A DNA stretch of 64,000 bases. Source: JSC-12 sp033764965. Lineage in GTDB: Bacteria; Cyanobacteriota; Cyanobacteriia; Leptolyngbyales; Leptolyngbyaceae. Below are positions 26,223-35,829 of the stretch, one piece after another (the stretch's first letter is position 1; each line of letters opens with the position of its first letter). Below the pieces are notes generated by a model. It did not search any database. It was not told the DNA's origin and saw nothing but the letters and a program-made list of their open reading frames with translations. Location: NCBI GenBank assembly GCA_033764965.1, contig JANRIN010000149.1, positions 17,822-81,821 on the forward strand. Direction: 5' to 3'. Both the position numbers and the translations under genes were made by a program.

Positions 26223-27602
26223 TCACTTCCCAATGCAAAATCGGTTGAAGATTTGATCCAAGACGGATTCGGTGACTTCTTCGCCAAGAACTTGCCCAAG
26301 GGCATGAATGGCATTCCGCAAATCGATCGTCCAAAAGTCTAAGGGGAACTGGTTGGCGATCGTGTTTCGCACTTGCTCTAAGGCATTTTTCGCCTGAGTC
26401 AGCGCTGTGGCTTGTCGCTGATTAATCGCGAGATCTAGATTGGCAGCTTGCAGGTTGCCCGCATGAACAATTTTCAGGATTGCATCTTCCAGTGCATCAA
26501 CGCCCTGATTTAAAGCAGCGGCAGTTTTTACCCAAGCGGAATATTGCAGATTTGGTCGGAGTAACTCAGAGGTTGCTGCGACCAAATCTATTTTGTTGGC
26601 AACGATGATCAGGGGACGATCGCCTACTTGCTGATAAATTTCTTGATCGGCATCCGTCCAGCCAACGGACGCATCGATCGCCAACAGAATGAGATCCGCG
26701 TGTTGGGCGGCGATGCGCGATCGCTCCACGCCAATCTTCTCTACCTGATCGTCTGTGTCACGAATTCCTGCCGTATCTAAGACTTGAATGGGAATCCCCC
26801 CGACCACCAATTGCGACTCGACCACATCACGAGTAGTGCCGGGAAGATCCGTGACAATTGCCCGATCACTGCGGCTCCAGGCATTCAGCAAGCTAGACTT
26901 ACCCACATTAGGACGACCGACGATCGCCACCTTCAGTCCCGTTCGGATCAATTCACCTCGATCAGCCGTTGCCAAAATTTGCTCTACTTCCGCCAATACG
27001 TGTTGCACTTGCTGGGCAACAACAACTTCATCCAGGGGAGGCAAATCTTCTTCAAAATCAATCCGGGCTTCAATTTCTGCCAACAGGTCGATGCACGTTG
27101 AACGCAATTGACGAATGGGATGAGCCAGTTTGCCTTGCAACCCGGCTAACGCAAACTGAGCCGCCTGCGGCGATCGTGCGCCAACTAAATCGGCAATGCT
27201 CTCTGCTTGAGTCAAATCCAGACGACCGTTCAAAAAGGCTCTCAGGGTAAACTCTCCCGGTTCAGCCAACCTTGCTCCAGCATGGATGCAAAGTTGCAAC
27301 ACTTGTTGCACTGCCATAATGCCGCCGTGACAGTGAAATTCCACTACGTCTTCCCGTGTGTAGGAACGGGGAGCCAGCATCAACAGCAACAAGCCCTCGT
27401 CTACGACTTGCTGCGTTTCTGGGTGGCGAATGTGCCCATAAAGAATGCGGTGGCTTTCCCATTGCGGTCGTCCGGGTGAATGGAAAATGTGTTGAGCGAT
27501 CGCGACTGCTTTTGCGCCGGAAACCCGCACAATTCCTACGCTGCCTTGCTCTGGCACGATGGCAGTGGCGATCGCGGCGATCGTATCTCCCTGGTTGGAC
27601 AT
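26223..27602 (-). CDS. mnmE: tRNA modification GTPase MnmE
   Basis: 459 residues. N-terminal folate-binding domain (VSGAKAVAIAQHIF onward), helical domain, an inserted G domain with GRPNVGKSSLLNA (near 230), the G2/G3 DTAGIRDTDD and NKID, and the C-terminal FCIGK with the catalytic Cys. With MnmG it makes the carboxymethylaminomethyl group at U34 of several tRNAs. Intact and of normal length; start MSNQGDTIAAIATA. Confidence 0.96.
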   Translation of the reverse strand: MSNQGDTIAAIATAIVPEQGSVGIVRVSGAKAVAIAQHIFHSPGRPQWESHRILYGHIRHPETQQVVDEGLLLLMLAPRSYTREDVVEFHCHGGIMAVQQVLQLCIHAGARLAEPGEFTLRAFLNGRLDLTQAESIADLVGARSPQAAQFALAGLQGKLAHPIRQLRSTCIDLLAEIEARIDFEEDLPPLDEVVVAQQVQHVLAEVEQILATADRGELIRTGLKVAIVGRPNVGKSSLLNAWSRSDRAIVTDLPGTTRDVVESQLVVGGIPIQVLDTAGIRDTDDQVEKIGVERSRIAAQHADLILLAIDASVGWTDADQEIYQQVGDRPLIIVANKIDLVAATSELLRPNLQYSAWVKTAAALNQGVDALEDAILKIVHAGNLQAANLDLAINQRQATALTQAKNALEQVRNTIANQFPLDFWTIDLRNAIHALGQVLGEEVTESVLDQIFNRFCIGK

Positions 27603-27766
27603 TGGCGGCTCACAGTTGAACGGTATACCTTCATTACATCAGCCCAATCACGTCGATGCTAAAACAACGTAATCTTTTCAGTCATCTGTATTATTTTTTT
27701 CTAAAAATTTTAAGTTAGGCTGGACATCTTAAATAACACCAAGGCTGCCAAGGTTACGCCCTCAAG

Positions 27767-29602
27767 ATGGAAATTCGTCACCCTACAACTTGCTTTAGCT
27801 CTCTTTCTGGCTCTGTGCCAGGGCATCAGTCCAATTGCCCTAATTCAGATTTTCCATTGAAGTTGGGTGGGTTAAAGATTAGCCAGAAGATCACCTTAGG
27901 GTATTTTGCAGCACTAGGGATTGCCATTGTGGGAACGGGGGCGGGCATTGTAGCGGGCGATCGATTCTATCACCAAGCCAGCGAAGCTGGAAAACATGCG
28001 CTACATGAAGTCAGATACTTTCAAACGTTACAGAACCAAATGGTGCAACTTCAGGCACAGCAGCAGCAACTTTACCCATTTGTAAAACGACCCAGTCTAT
28101 TTCGGGCAAAACACGCCCAATTGATGCGTCGCACGAACGAATTCAAGCAGTTTTGGATGGAATTTGAAGCATCCGAACCCCACTTCAACCATTCTGATCA
28201 CACCTATGGAGATAAGTTCTCTGATTTCATCAAAGTTTCTACAGGGGTATTGCAAGAATACTTTGATCAGTTGGAAGACATTATGCTGATCATCGATCAG
28301 TCCCATAGTCAATCCGCTAAAGACATTGACCGGGCTAAGTTACGGTTGGCGGAGTTCGCCAATAGCCCGATCGCCCTGCGTCTGCAAGGAGTGACCGATG
28401 AGTTAAATGTTTTGGTGGATGCTGCCTATCGAGAAGTCAAGGCAGCAGGACAGCAGGAAGACGCAGCAAATATCGTGCGGTTAAATATCATTGGACTCAG
28501 CACGATTGGGTCGATCGGCGTTGCGGCGTTGCTGGCATTTTTGATTAGCCAAGCAATTTCGCGCCCGATTCAACTCACTACTCGCATCGCCCAGCAAGTC
28601 ACCCAGGCAGACAACTTCGATTTGCAAGCTCCCGTGACCACTCAAGATGAAATTGGAGCCTTGACCATTTCCTTGAATGAGTTGATTCAACGGGTAAAAC
28701 AGTTACTACTGGAACAAAAAGCTGCCGAAGCCCAACTTGTTCACACCGAAAAGATGTCGAGTTTGGGGCAACTTGTCGCAGGAGTCGCCCACGAAATTAA
28801 TAATCCAGTCAATTTTGTGCATGGCAACCTGGACTATGCCTATGAATATGCTCAAGATCTGATTCATTTGCTGCGCTTGTATCAAACCCATTTTCCTAAC
28901 CCCCCCCAGGTAATGCAGGATGAGTTAGCAAGACTTGATCTGGAGTTTTTGGTAACTGATTTAGAGAAAGTGCTGAAGTCAATGCGGGTAGGAACAGAGC
29001 GCATTCAGGGGATTGTCTCGTCACTGCGAATTTTTTCTCGATTGGACGAAGCGGAGTACAAAGTTGCAAACTTGCATAGTGGTCTTGATAGTACGTTGCT
29101 GATCTTACAACATCGTCTAAATGCTCGATCGAATCGCCCGGAAATTCAACTCGTCAGGCACTATGGACAAATCCCATTAGTAGAATGCTACAGCGGACAG
29201 TTGAATCAAGTATTCATGAATCTCCTGGCGAATGCGATCGATGCCGTGGAAGAATCATGGGTTCCTGGTTCTTGGTCATCTGGAACAGGTAATCTGCCAA
29301 AAGCCAATCACCAAGGACAACTGGCAGTTCCTACTATCACAATTCGAACAGAGATGAACGATCACCGCTGGGTTACGATCCGCATTGCCGACAACGGCTC
29401 TGGCATGAATGAAACTATACGCACTCACCTCTTTGATCCGTTCTTCACCACGAAACCGGTAGGCAAAGGGACAGGGTTGGGGCTTTACATCAGTTATCAA
29501 ATTGTGGTGGACAAGCACAATGGCAAACTATCCTGCCACTCCACCCCCGGAAAAGGCACAGAATTTGTGATCCAAATTCCGGCACGGCAATCAGAAGATT
29601 GA
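27767..29602 (+). CDS. Membrane-bound sensor histidine kinase
   Basis: 611 residues. A first membrane helix (about 42-65), an extracytoplasmic helical sensor (about 70-235), a second helix (about 240-262), a HAMP linker, a coiled region, then the HisKA with H in VAGVAHEINNPVNF, and the HATPase domain with N-box NLLANAIDAV, G1 IADNGSGM, FFTTKPVGKGTGLGL. The ATP-lid region is interrupted after the N box by about 26 extra residues rich in Gly/Ser/Pro compared with the paralogue at 58472. No response regulator gene is adjacent, so it is an orphan kinase. The kinase core belongs to the large cyanobacterial group with the EKMSSLGQLVAG signature. Confidence 0.9.
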   Translation: MEIRHPTTCFSSLSGSVPGHQSNCPNSDFPLKLGGLKISQKITLGYFAALGIAIVGTGAGIVAGDRFYHQASEAGKHALHEVRYFQTLQNQMVQLQAQQQQLYPFVKRPSLFRAKHAQLMRRTNEFKQFWMEFEASEPHFNHSDHTYGDKFSDFIKVSTGVLQEYFDQLEDIMLIIDQSHSQSAKDIDRAKLRLAEFANSPIALRLQGVTDELNVLVDAAYREVKAAGQQEDAANIVRLNIIGLSTIGSIGVAALLAFLISQAISRPIQLTTRIAQQVTQADNFDLQAPVTTQDEIGALTISLNELIQRVKQLLLEQKAAEAQLVHTEKMSSLGQLVAGVAHEINNPVNFVHGNLDYAYEYAQDLIHLLRLYQTHFPNPPQVMQDELARLDLEFLVTDLEKVLKSMRVGTERIQGIVSSLRIFSRLDEAEYKVANLHSGLDSTLLILQHRLNARSNRPEIQLVRHYGQIPLVECYSGQLNQVFMNLLANAIDAVEESWVPGSWSSGTGNLPKANHQGQLAVPTITIRTEMNDHRWVTIRIADNGSGMNETIRTHLFDPFFTTKPVGKGTGLGLYISYQIVVDKHNGKLSCHSTPGKGTEFVIQIPARQSED

Positions 29603-29618
29603 ACAGGAGATAGCAGAG

Positions 29619-30128
29619 TTGAGTGTCGATCGCAGAAAGGGAGGCAAATCGCGCCGTAGCTATGCCACCTGGGAAGAAAACGATGTCGTTCCCATTTTTG
29701 TTCTGGAAATGGTGTCTCATCGTCCAGGCGGAGAATACGATGAGAAGCTCGAAATTTATGCCCAGTTAGGTGTACTGTACTATCTGGTTTACAATCCAGA
29801 GTCCTGGCAGCGCGATCGTCGCCAGCCGTTTGAGCTTTACCATTTGCAAGATGAAACCTATCAATTGCAAATTGGGGAACCCTAATGGATGCCAGAAGTA
29901 GGCTTGGGGATTGGACGCTACCAGGGACAAGTCGGCGGTTTGCCGCAAGAGATTTTGACTTGGTACGACGAGCAAGGCGATCGCTACTTGACTGAAGCCG
30001 AAACAGAACGCCAACGGGCAGAAGCCGAACACCAATGAGCTGAAGCCGAACACCAACGAGCGGAAGCCGAACGCCAAAGAGCCGAACAACTAGCAGAACG
30101 GTTACGGCAATTAGGGGAAGAAGTGTAG
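29619..30128 (+). pseudogene. Uma2-family (DUF820) nuclease remnant
   Basis: Read from the TTG at 29619, the frame gives the C-terminal half of a Uma2 protein: WEENDVVPIFVLEMVS, GGEYDEKLEIYAQLGVLYYLVYNP and, past a TAA at 29883-29885, WMPEVGLGIGRYQGQVGG; a second stop (TGA, a likely CGA change) interrupts the EAEHQ/RAEAE coiled tail near 30036. The N-terminal half with the first catalytic acidic residue is missing, and two stops are present, so this is decayed. An AGGAG before the TTG means an 88-residue product could still be made. Uma2 genes occur in dozens of copies in filamentous cyanobacteria. Confidence 0.85.
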
Positions 30129-30221
30129 AGAGTTGAAATCGCCGATCGTCTATCGCTGGGTTATTGGAATTGGGAAATCTAATGTGTAGAAGCGATTGGA
30201 TCCTCTAACCTTAGAAAGCTG

Positions 30222-31052
30222 ATGAGACTATTATTCTTCGCAGGTTGTTTACTGCTTATTGTCTCCTATGGATGTGTCGAGAACTGTGAGGTGAGTCTCC
30301 CACTTAACTCTGATCATGTACAACGCTTGTTATCAACCAAAAATTGCAGTAAATGTGAGCTGAACAATGCAGATCTTGCAGGAGCATCGCTTGCAGGAGC
30401 AGATTTAAGACAGGCAAGATTAATGGGTGTTCAACTTCAGGGGGCAGACCTTCGAGGCGCAGATCTGCGATGGGCACTCTTTAATTTTCTTAGGAAACAG
30501 GACGGTCCTGGCTCTTGTCCAACAGTAGAGTTCGGCTCTAATTTAACAGGTGCTAACTTGAGTGGCGCAAACCTAACAGCCGCAGGTTTAGGATACACCA
30601 ACATGAATGGGACGTTGCTTCGCAATGCAAATTTAAGTCATTCATATCTAAGTCATTCATATTTGAATGAAGCTCAACTGGAAGGATCAAATTTGAGCGA
30701 GGCGAGTTTATTCGACACAAAGTTGCTACGGGCTAACCTGCGCCGGACGAATTTAAGAGAAGCACAACTGGCTGGTTCTAACTTAATTGAAGCTGATTTA
30801 AGAGACGCAAATTTAGAAGGTGCAAGTTTGTATAGAGCCAATCTCTCCAAAGCAAATTTAGAAGGGGCAAATTTGAGAAAAACTGTTTTATCCTGGACAG
30901 ATTTAAGGGGCACAAATTTGAGAGGAGTCGAATTGACAGGAGCAGATTTAAGCAAAGCAAACTTAAAGGGAGCAAAACTGCCGGACAAAGGAAAGATGCG
31001 CGGAACCAAATTTCAAGGAGCGATCATGCCAGATGGAACGGTTCATAAGTAA
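30222..31052 (+). CDS. Pentapeptide-repeat protein, exported
   Basis: 276 residues. A hydrophobic signal (1-17) ends at SYGC, a weak lipobox; lipidation is possible. From about residue 45 the sequence is tandem A[DN]LXX pentapeptides (ADLAG ASLAG ADLRQ ARLMG), running to residue 265 with one break (about 88-105, containing a Cys), predicting a right-handed quadrilateral beta-helix. The family has no single function. It lies on the same strand after the Uma2 remnant and its stop codon touches a palindromic repeat. Confidence 0.88.
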   Translation: MRLLFFAGCLLLIVSYGCVENCEVSLPLNSDHVQRLLSTKNCSKCELNNADLAGASLAGADLRQARLMGVQLQGADLRGADLRWALFNFLRKQDGPGSCPTVEFGSNLTGANLSGANLTAAGLGYTNMNGTLLRNANLSHSYLSHSYLNEAQLEGSNLSEASLFDTKLLRANLRRTNLREAQLAGSNLIEADLRDANLEGASLYRANLSKANLEGANLRKTVLSWTDLRGTNLRGVELTGADLSKANLKGAKLPDKGKMRGTKFQGAIMPDGTVHK

Positions 31053-31174
31053 TACCAATTTGCTTTCGACACGCTGCGGATTAGGATCCCCCTGCCTGCG
31101 GCATCCCCCTTGATAAGGGGGATTGAGGGGGATCGGTGCAAGGAATGTGCCCTTATCACTGTTTAAATTGGTAT
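31052..31174. repeat. Palindromic MITE-like element
   Basis: 123 bases bounded by perfect ten-base inverted repeats ATACCAATTT/AAATTGGTAT, with an internal hairpin made of CCCCCT/AGGGGG blocks (31088-31136). No coding capacity. The left end overlaps the TAA of the pentapeptide gene. Similar G/C block hairpins occur at 48 kb. Confidence 0.65.
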
Positions 31175-31261
31175 AACTACCAGGGTTTGTGCAAACCTCG
31201 GAGTTGTTTATCAAAACTAAGATAAAAACCAGGATAGGAACTGAAAACTCTGAGGTTTTAG

Positions 31262-32347
31262 TCAGGGTTCTTCCTCGTTTTGCAAAGTCAGCAGTTCTTG
31301 TTGTTGACTGCGACGCGATTGGCGGCGATATTTTTTGAGTTCTAGTTTGGGTTCATAAACTTCGCGACCATCCCGACGGGATTTGAGTTTGAGGGTGGTT
31401 TCCTGATCGCGAGACCGATCGAGACTTTCCTGACGCGCGATCGCCTCTTCCAGCAACAGCAGGTAAATCTCGTAGCGTTCCCAATCCCCCCGCACCACGC
31501 AACCTGGCTCATTCCGATGCAGGCAATCACTAAACTGGCAAGCTGCAACGGCTAGCCGTTGGCGGGCTTCGGGGAAATAGTGGGCTAACTCTTCTGGAGC
31601 GCAATCGAGTTCGGGTTGATTGAAGCCGGGAGTATCTGCCAGTAAGCCACCCGCAGGCAGTTCAAACAGTTCCACATGGCGAGTTGTGTGCCGTCCTCGC
31701 GCCAATTTGCCAGATACTTCCCCGACTCGTAAATTAGCTTGAGGAATCAGGGTGTTGATCAGGCTAGATTTTCCTACGCCCGAAGGACCGGAAACGATCG
31801 TCATGCGATCGATCAGTTGAGCAAATAACGCTGCTAATCCTGCTGACTCATACACACTGAGGAACAAGGGCTGATAGCCCCAACGCTGCAAACGATCTTG
31901 CCACTGGGCTTGCTCCTGCTTAGAGACAAGATCACCCTTACTGAGACACAAACTCACCGATAGCTCAGTTGACTCTGCTTTAACAAGAAAGCGGCTGAGT
32001 TGATGAGTGTCGAGTGCAGGTTCTGCTAGCGCAAAGACCAGCAGAATTTGATTGGCGTTAGCAACGGGTGGACGATCGAGTTCAGAATGGCGAGGCAAAA
32101 TAGCGGCGATCGCCCCCCGATCGCCCTGCCAATCAGGTTCTTCAATTTGAACGCGATCGCCCACCATCACCCGTTGCCCCAGCTTCTTTAGGCGCGATCG
32201 GCGTGTACACAGGAGGGTGGGGCGAGGAAGGGGGTTGGCAGCATCCAGCTTGACCAGATAAAAATTTGCCTGGACTGCCAGGACAGTGCCCAACCAGTTT
32301 TCAGCCGCACCATGTCCGATTTGCCCATCATCGGCAGCAGCACTCAT
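31262..32347 (-). CDS. rsgA: Ribosome small-subunit-dependent GTPase RsgA
   Basis: 361 residues with an N-terminal OB fold (NWLGTVLAVQANFYLVKLD), a circularly permuted GTPase in the order G4 (SKGDLV), G1 (GPSGVGKSSLIN), G3 (DTPGFNQPEL), and a C-terminal zinc region CQFSDCLHRNEPGC. It aids 30S subunit maturation. A basic C-terminal extension (about 300-361) follows the zinc motif. The start ATG at 32347 lies three bases past the stop of the TusA-like gene, so they are translationally linked in the grpE-dnaK-dnaJ transcript direction. Confidence 0.95.
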   Translation of the reverse strand: MSAAADDGQIGHGAAENWLGTVLAVQANFYLVKLDAANPLPRPTLLCTRRSRLKKLGQRVMVGDRVQIEEPDWQGDRGAIAAILPRHSELDRPPVANANQILLVFALAEPALDTHQLSRFLVKAESTELSVSLCLSKGDLVSKQEQAQWQDRLQRWGYQPLFLSVYESAGLAALFAQLIDRMTIVSGPSGVGKSSLINTLIPQANLRVGEVSGKLARGRHTTRHVELFELPAGGLLADTPGFNQPELDCAPEELAHYFPEARQRLAVAACQFSDCLHRNEPGCVVRGDWERYEIYLLLLEEAIARQESLDRSRDQETTLKLKSRRDGREVYEPKLELKKYRRQSRRSQQQELLTLQNEEEP

Positions 32348-32350
32348 AAC

Positions 32351-32608
32351 TTAGCACTCAGCACGTTGCAGCCCTGGACAGCGTACCTGGAGCGCAAAAA
32401 AGTTTGTGCGGTCTTCCACTTGCTCGATCGTGTATCCTTCCATCGTCAAGCTGTCGGGGACTTGTTCCATCGGTTCGCCGGGATCCAGCCAAACTTCCAG
32501 CAGTTCACCCGGAGACATTTGCTCTAAACGCAGCTTTGTCTTCACAAAGTTAATCGGGCAGGGGGTTCCGCGCAAATCTAGTTGGGCATCGGGAGGGTGA
32601 AAAGCCAT
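32351..32608 (-). CDS. TusA/SirA-family sulfur carrier protein
   Basis: 85 residues with the family motif CPxP-like RGTPCPINFVKTKL, Cys near residue 17 being the sulfur acceptor. Related proteins pass persulfide sulfur for tRNA thiolation or molybdenum cofactor. It lies between dnaJ (six bases away) and rsgA (three bases), so one transcript is very likely. Whether it takes sulfur from an IscS or another donor cannot be read here. Confidence 0.9.
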   Translation of the reverse strand: MAFHPPDAQLDLRGTPCPINFVKTKLRLEQMSPGELLEVWLDPGEPMEQVPDSLTMEGYTIEQVEDRTNFFALQVRCPGLQRAEC

Positions 32609-32614
32609 GCTGAA

Positions 32615-33757
32615 TCACCCACCAAACATTTTGCCGATGAAGCCTTCGATGCCACCTTTCTCGGTGCGATCGCCGCGAAGCTTGGCAATTTTCTCTAACA
32701 ACTCTCGCTCTTCTGTACCCAGTTTGGTTGGAATATCCACCTTAATGGTGATGAGATGATCCCCTCGTGCCACGGGATTCCCCAGCTTAGGCACACCCTT
32801 CCCTTCTAAAGTCAACACAGTTCCAGGTTGAGTTCCAGGCGGCACCAACAATTCTTCGGGCTGATCATCGACGGTGTTGATCTCAATGCGCGAACCTAAC
32901 AGCGCTTGAATGTAGCTGACTTTTAAAGTTGAGAGAATGTTGATGCCTTCGCGATGAAACTCTGCATCCTCGTTTACATACAGATAAACATACAAATCAC
33001 CAGCGGGACCGTTGCGCTGTCCGGAGTCGCCTTCTCCCGTGACTCGTAGCCGCGTCCCATTATCCACTCCGGCTGGAATCGTAATTTTCAGCTTCTTTGT
33101 TTCCTGCCGTTGTCCGCGTCCGCCGCAGGTTTCGCATTTTTCTTCAATCATCTGTCCAGTGCCGTTACAAGTTGGGCACACGGAGACTTGAGTAAAACTG
33201 CCAAAGGGAGTTCGGGCTGCACGTCTTACCTGTCCTTGCCCATTACAGGTAGTGCAGGTGCGGGGACGGGTTCCGGGCTTAGCACCGGAGCCTTCACAGG
33301 TATTGCAAGTTTCCAGATGGCTGATGCGAATTTCTTTTTCACCACCAAAAACGGCTTCCCGGAATTCCAGCTTCAGGTCTAACCGGAGATCGTCACCCCG
33401 GGCGGGACCACGTTTACGAGATGCGGTTTGGGTGCCCATGCCGCCGCCAAACCCGCTAAAGAAGCTTTCAAAAATATCTGCGGCAAATCCACCAAAGTCA
33501 CCAAAGTCTTGCTGAAAGCCCCCTGCCCCTGCTGCTGCACCACTCACGCCTGCCTCGCCGAAGCGATCGTACCGGGCACGCATTTCTGGTTCTGATAATA
33601 CTTCGTAGGCACGGTTGATTTCTTTAAAGCGCTCCTCTGCCCCCGGTTCTTTGTTAACATCCGGGTGATATTTGCGGGCTAACCGTCGGTAAGCCTGCTT
33701 AATGTCCTCCTTGTCTGCGTCGCGAGAAACACCAAGAGTTTCGTAGTAATCAGCCAT
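32615..33757 (-). CDS. dnaJ: Molecular chaperone DnaJ
   Basis: 380 residues: J domain with HPD (about 32-34), a Gly/Phe-rich region with GGFGGGMG, four CxxCxGxG zinc repeats (CNTCEGSG, CTTCNGQG, CPTCNGTG, CETCGGRG) and C-terminal substrate-binding domains. Type I DnaJ, co-chaperone of the DnaK encoded 80 bases upstream. Intact. Confidence 0.96.
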   Translation of the reverse strand: MADYYETLGVSRDADKEDIKQAYRRLARKYHPDVNKEPGAEERFKEINRAYEVLSEPEMRARYDRFGEAGVSGAAAGAGGFQQDFGDFGGFAADIFESFFSGFGGGMGTQTASRKRGPARGDDLRLDLKLEFREAVFGGEKEIRISHLETCNTCEGSGAKPGTRPRTCTTCNGQGQVRRAARTPFGSFTQVSVCPTCNGTGQMIEEKCETCGGRGQRQETKKLKITIPAGVDNGTRLRVTGEGDSGQRNGPAGDLYVYLYVNEDAEFHREGINILSTLKVSYIQALLGSRIEINTVDDQPEELLVPPGTQPGTVLTLEGKGVPKLGNPVARGDHLITIKVDIPTKLGTEERELLEKIAKLRGDRTEKGGIEGFIGKMFGG

Positions 33758-33837
33758 AGCGAATTTGCTGCCTGCAAGCGTGTTATTCCAACTCTAGCGT
33801 AACGATTTGTTGATTAGATCATGAATCAAGAATGGGT

Positions 33838-35829
33838 TTAATCAACCGCTTCATAATCCGCCGTGATCGTGGCATCGGCATCAAAGTCAAAATCATCCGG
33901 GTTCGGCTCAGAAGGGGAAGCTGGCACTCCTGATCCTAGTAGATCATCATCATCTTGATTGTAGGAGTAGTGCATGGTTTCGCCCAGACCGTCTTCTGAT
34001 TCACTGCCATTGCTACCGGACGATCGCTCATAAACAGACGAGCCAATATCCAGCAAGATTTGTTGCAGCGCATCCAGCTTTTGTTTTAGCTCTGCGACTG
34101 AAATATTTGGATTGGCAATCGCCGCTCGCAGGTCTTGAGCCAGTTGGTTGCCGCGCTCTTTGAGATCATCGCCGATCAACTCGCCATTATCTCGCAGGGT
34201 GGTTTCGTAACTGTAGAGCAGCGTTTCCGCCTGATTCTTCAGTTCCACGACCTGCTTGCGGTTCTGGTCTTCCTCAGCGAAAACGTCGGCTTCTTGGCGC
34301 ATCCGTTCGATCTCAGTTGCACTCAAACCGCCCGTGTTAGTAATGGAGATGCTTTGCTCCCGTCCGGTGCCTTTGTCCCGCGCTGAGACCTTGAGAATTC
34401 CGTTAGCATCGATATCAAAGGAAACTTCGATTTGGGGAACGCCACGGGGAGCGGGAGGAATGCCATTGAGCTGGAATTTACCCAGGCTCTTGTTGTCTTT
34501 TGCCATTGCCCGTTCACCCTGAAGGGCATGGATTTCCACCGAAGTTTGTCCATCTGTCGCAGTGGAAAAGACCTGGGTTTTGCTGGTGGGAATGGTAGTA
34601 TTGCGTTCGATGATCTTGGTAAAGACCTCACCGAGCGTTTCGATCCCCAGAGAGAGGGGAGTGACATCCAGGAGCAGCAAGTCCTTTACTTCTCCACCCA
34701 ACACGCCAGCTTGAATTGCCGCCCCCAACGCCACTGCTTCATCGGGGTTGACTGATCGATCGGGGGGTTTGCCGTTGAAGTATTTACGAATCGCATCTTG
34801 CACGGCGGGAATCCGAGTAGAACCGCCAACCAGGAGAATGCGATCGATGTCTTCCACTGTTAGATCAGAATCTTTGATCGCCTGAGCCGTGGGTTCGATC
34901 GTTCCCTCAATTAAATGGCTGGCAAGTTCTTCAAATTTGGCGCGGGACAGTTCCATCTCCAAATGCTTTGGTCCCGTTTCATCGGCTGTGATGAAGGGCA
35001 GATTGATGGGCGTTGTGAGGGTGCTGGATAGCTCAATTTTGGCGCGTTCTGCCGCTTCTCGCAGACGTTGGAGTGCCATTTTGTCGATCGACAGATCGAT
35101 GCCTTCCTGCGCCATGAACGCTTCAATCATCCAGCGCACAATTACATCATCGAAGTCGTCGCCGCCCAAATGGTTGTTTCCAGAGGTGGCTTTTACTTCA
35201 AACACGCCATCGCCCAATTGCAGGATAGAAACATCAAACGTTCCACCCCCCAGGTCAAACACCAGAACGCATTGATCCTGATCTTGCTTGTCCATGCCAT
35301 ACGCCAAGGCGGCAGCGGTTGGCTCGTTGATAATTCGCAATACTTCCAAGCCTGCGATCGTGCCGGCATCTTTCGTGGCTTGGCGCTGGGCATCGCTGAA
35401 GTAAGCCGGAACCGTAATCACGACTTGAGTTACGGCTTCACCCAGGTAGCTTTCTGCATCCTGCTTCAGTTTTTGCAGGATCATGGCAGAAATTTCCTGG
35501 GGGGTGAAGTTTTTGCCGCGAATTTGCACGTCTACCGTGTCGTCTTTCCCGCGCACACAGTTATAGGGGACTCGCGATCGCTCCGTTTCGGTATCATCCC
35601 AGCGCCGCCCAATGAACCGCTTAATGCTGAAGACTGTGTTCTCCGCATTCGTGACGGCTTGACGTTTGGCGAGTTGCCCCACTAGGCGATCGCCCGCCTT
35701 GCCAAAGCCGACCATACTGGGAGTTGTTCTTCCCCCTTCCGAGTTGGCAATGACGAGCGGTTGACCACCTTCTAGAATGGCAACGCAACTGTTGGTTGTA
35801 CCCAGGTCGATCCCGATGACTTTTCCCAT
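33838..35829 (-). CDS. dnaK: Molecular chaperone DnaK
   Basis: 663 residues with the HSP70 signatures GIDLGTTNSCVAI at the N-terminus, VFDLGGGTFDVSIL, and the LVGGSTRIPAVQ motif, then the substrate-binding domain and a helical lid. The C-terminus is long and acidic, ending in ADATITADYEAVD and with an Asp/Asn/Ser-rich linker (about 615-660). Sequence and operon place it with the GrpE-linked DnaK2-type of cyanobacteria. No CIRCE element was found upstream of the grpE-dnaK-dnaJ cluster. Confidence 0.96.
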   Translation of the reverse strand: MGKVIGIDLGTTNSCVAILEGGQPLVIANSEGGRTTPSMVGFGKAGDRLVGQLAKRQAVTNAENTVFSIKRFIGRRWDDTETERSRVPYNCVRGKDDTVDVQIRGKNFTPQEISAMILQKLKQDAESYLGEAVTQVVITVPAYFSDAQRQATKDAGTIAGLEVLRIINEPTAAALAYGMDKQDQDQCVLVFDLGGGTFDVSILQLGDGVFEVKATSGNNHLGGDDFDDVIVRWMIEAFMAQEGIDLSIDKMALQRLREAAERAKIELSSTLTTPINLPFITADETGPKHLEMELSRAKFEELASHLIEGTIEPTAQAIKDSDLTVEDIDRILLVGGSTRIPAVQDAIRKYFNGKPPDRSVNPDEAVALGAAIQAGVLGGEVKDLLLLDVTPLSLGIETLGEVFTKIIERNTTIPTSKTQVFSTATDGQTSVEIHALQGERAMAKDNKSLGKFQLNGIPPAPRGVPQIEVSFDIDANGILKVSARDKGTGREQSISITNTGGLSATEIERMRQEADVFAEEDQNRKQVVELKNQAETLLYSYETTLRDNGELIGDDLKERGNQLAQDLRAAIANPNISVAELKQKLDALQQILLDIGSSVYERSSGSNGSESEDGLGETMHYSYNQDDDDLLGSGVPASPSEPNPDDFDFDADATITADYEAVD

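Noticed and set aside
30000..30110. Regular repeats that could suggest a CRISPR or minisatellite
   Set aside because: They are codon repeats of a GAAGCCGAAC type encoding an EAE/QRA coiled tail of the decayed Uma2 gene, with no conserved repeat-spacer pattern.
32351..32359. TTAGCACTC, half of the CIRCE heat-shock operator, near dnaJ
   Set aside because: No GAGTGCTAA partner follows, and the bases are the end of the TusA-like gene (its stop codon).
34911..35685. Long open frames on both strands inside dnaK
   Set aside because: They are shadows of the dnaK coding frame with no homology or start signals.
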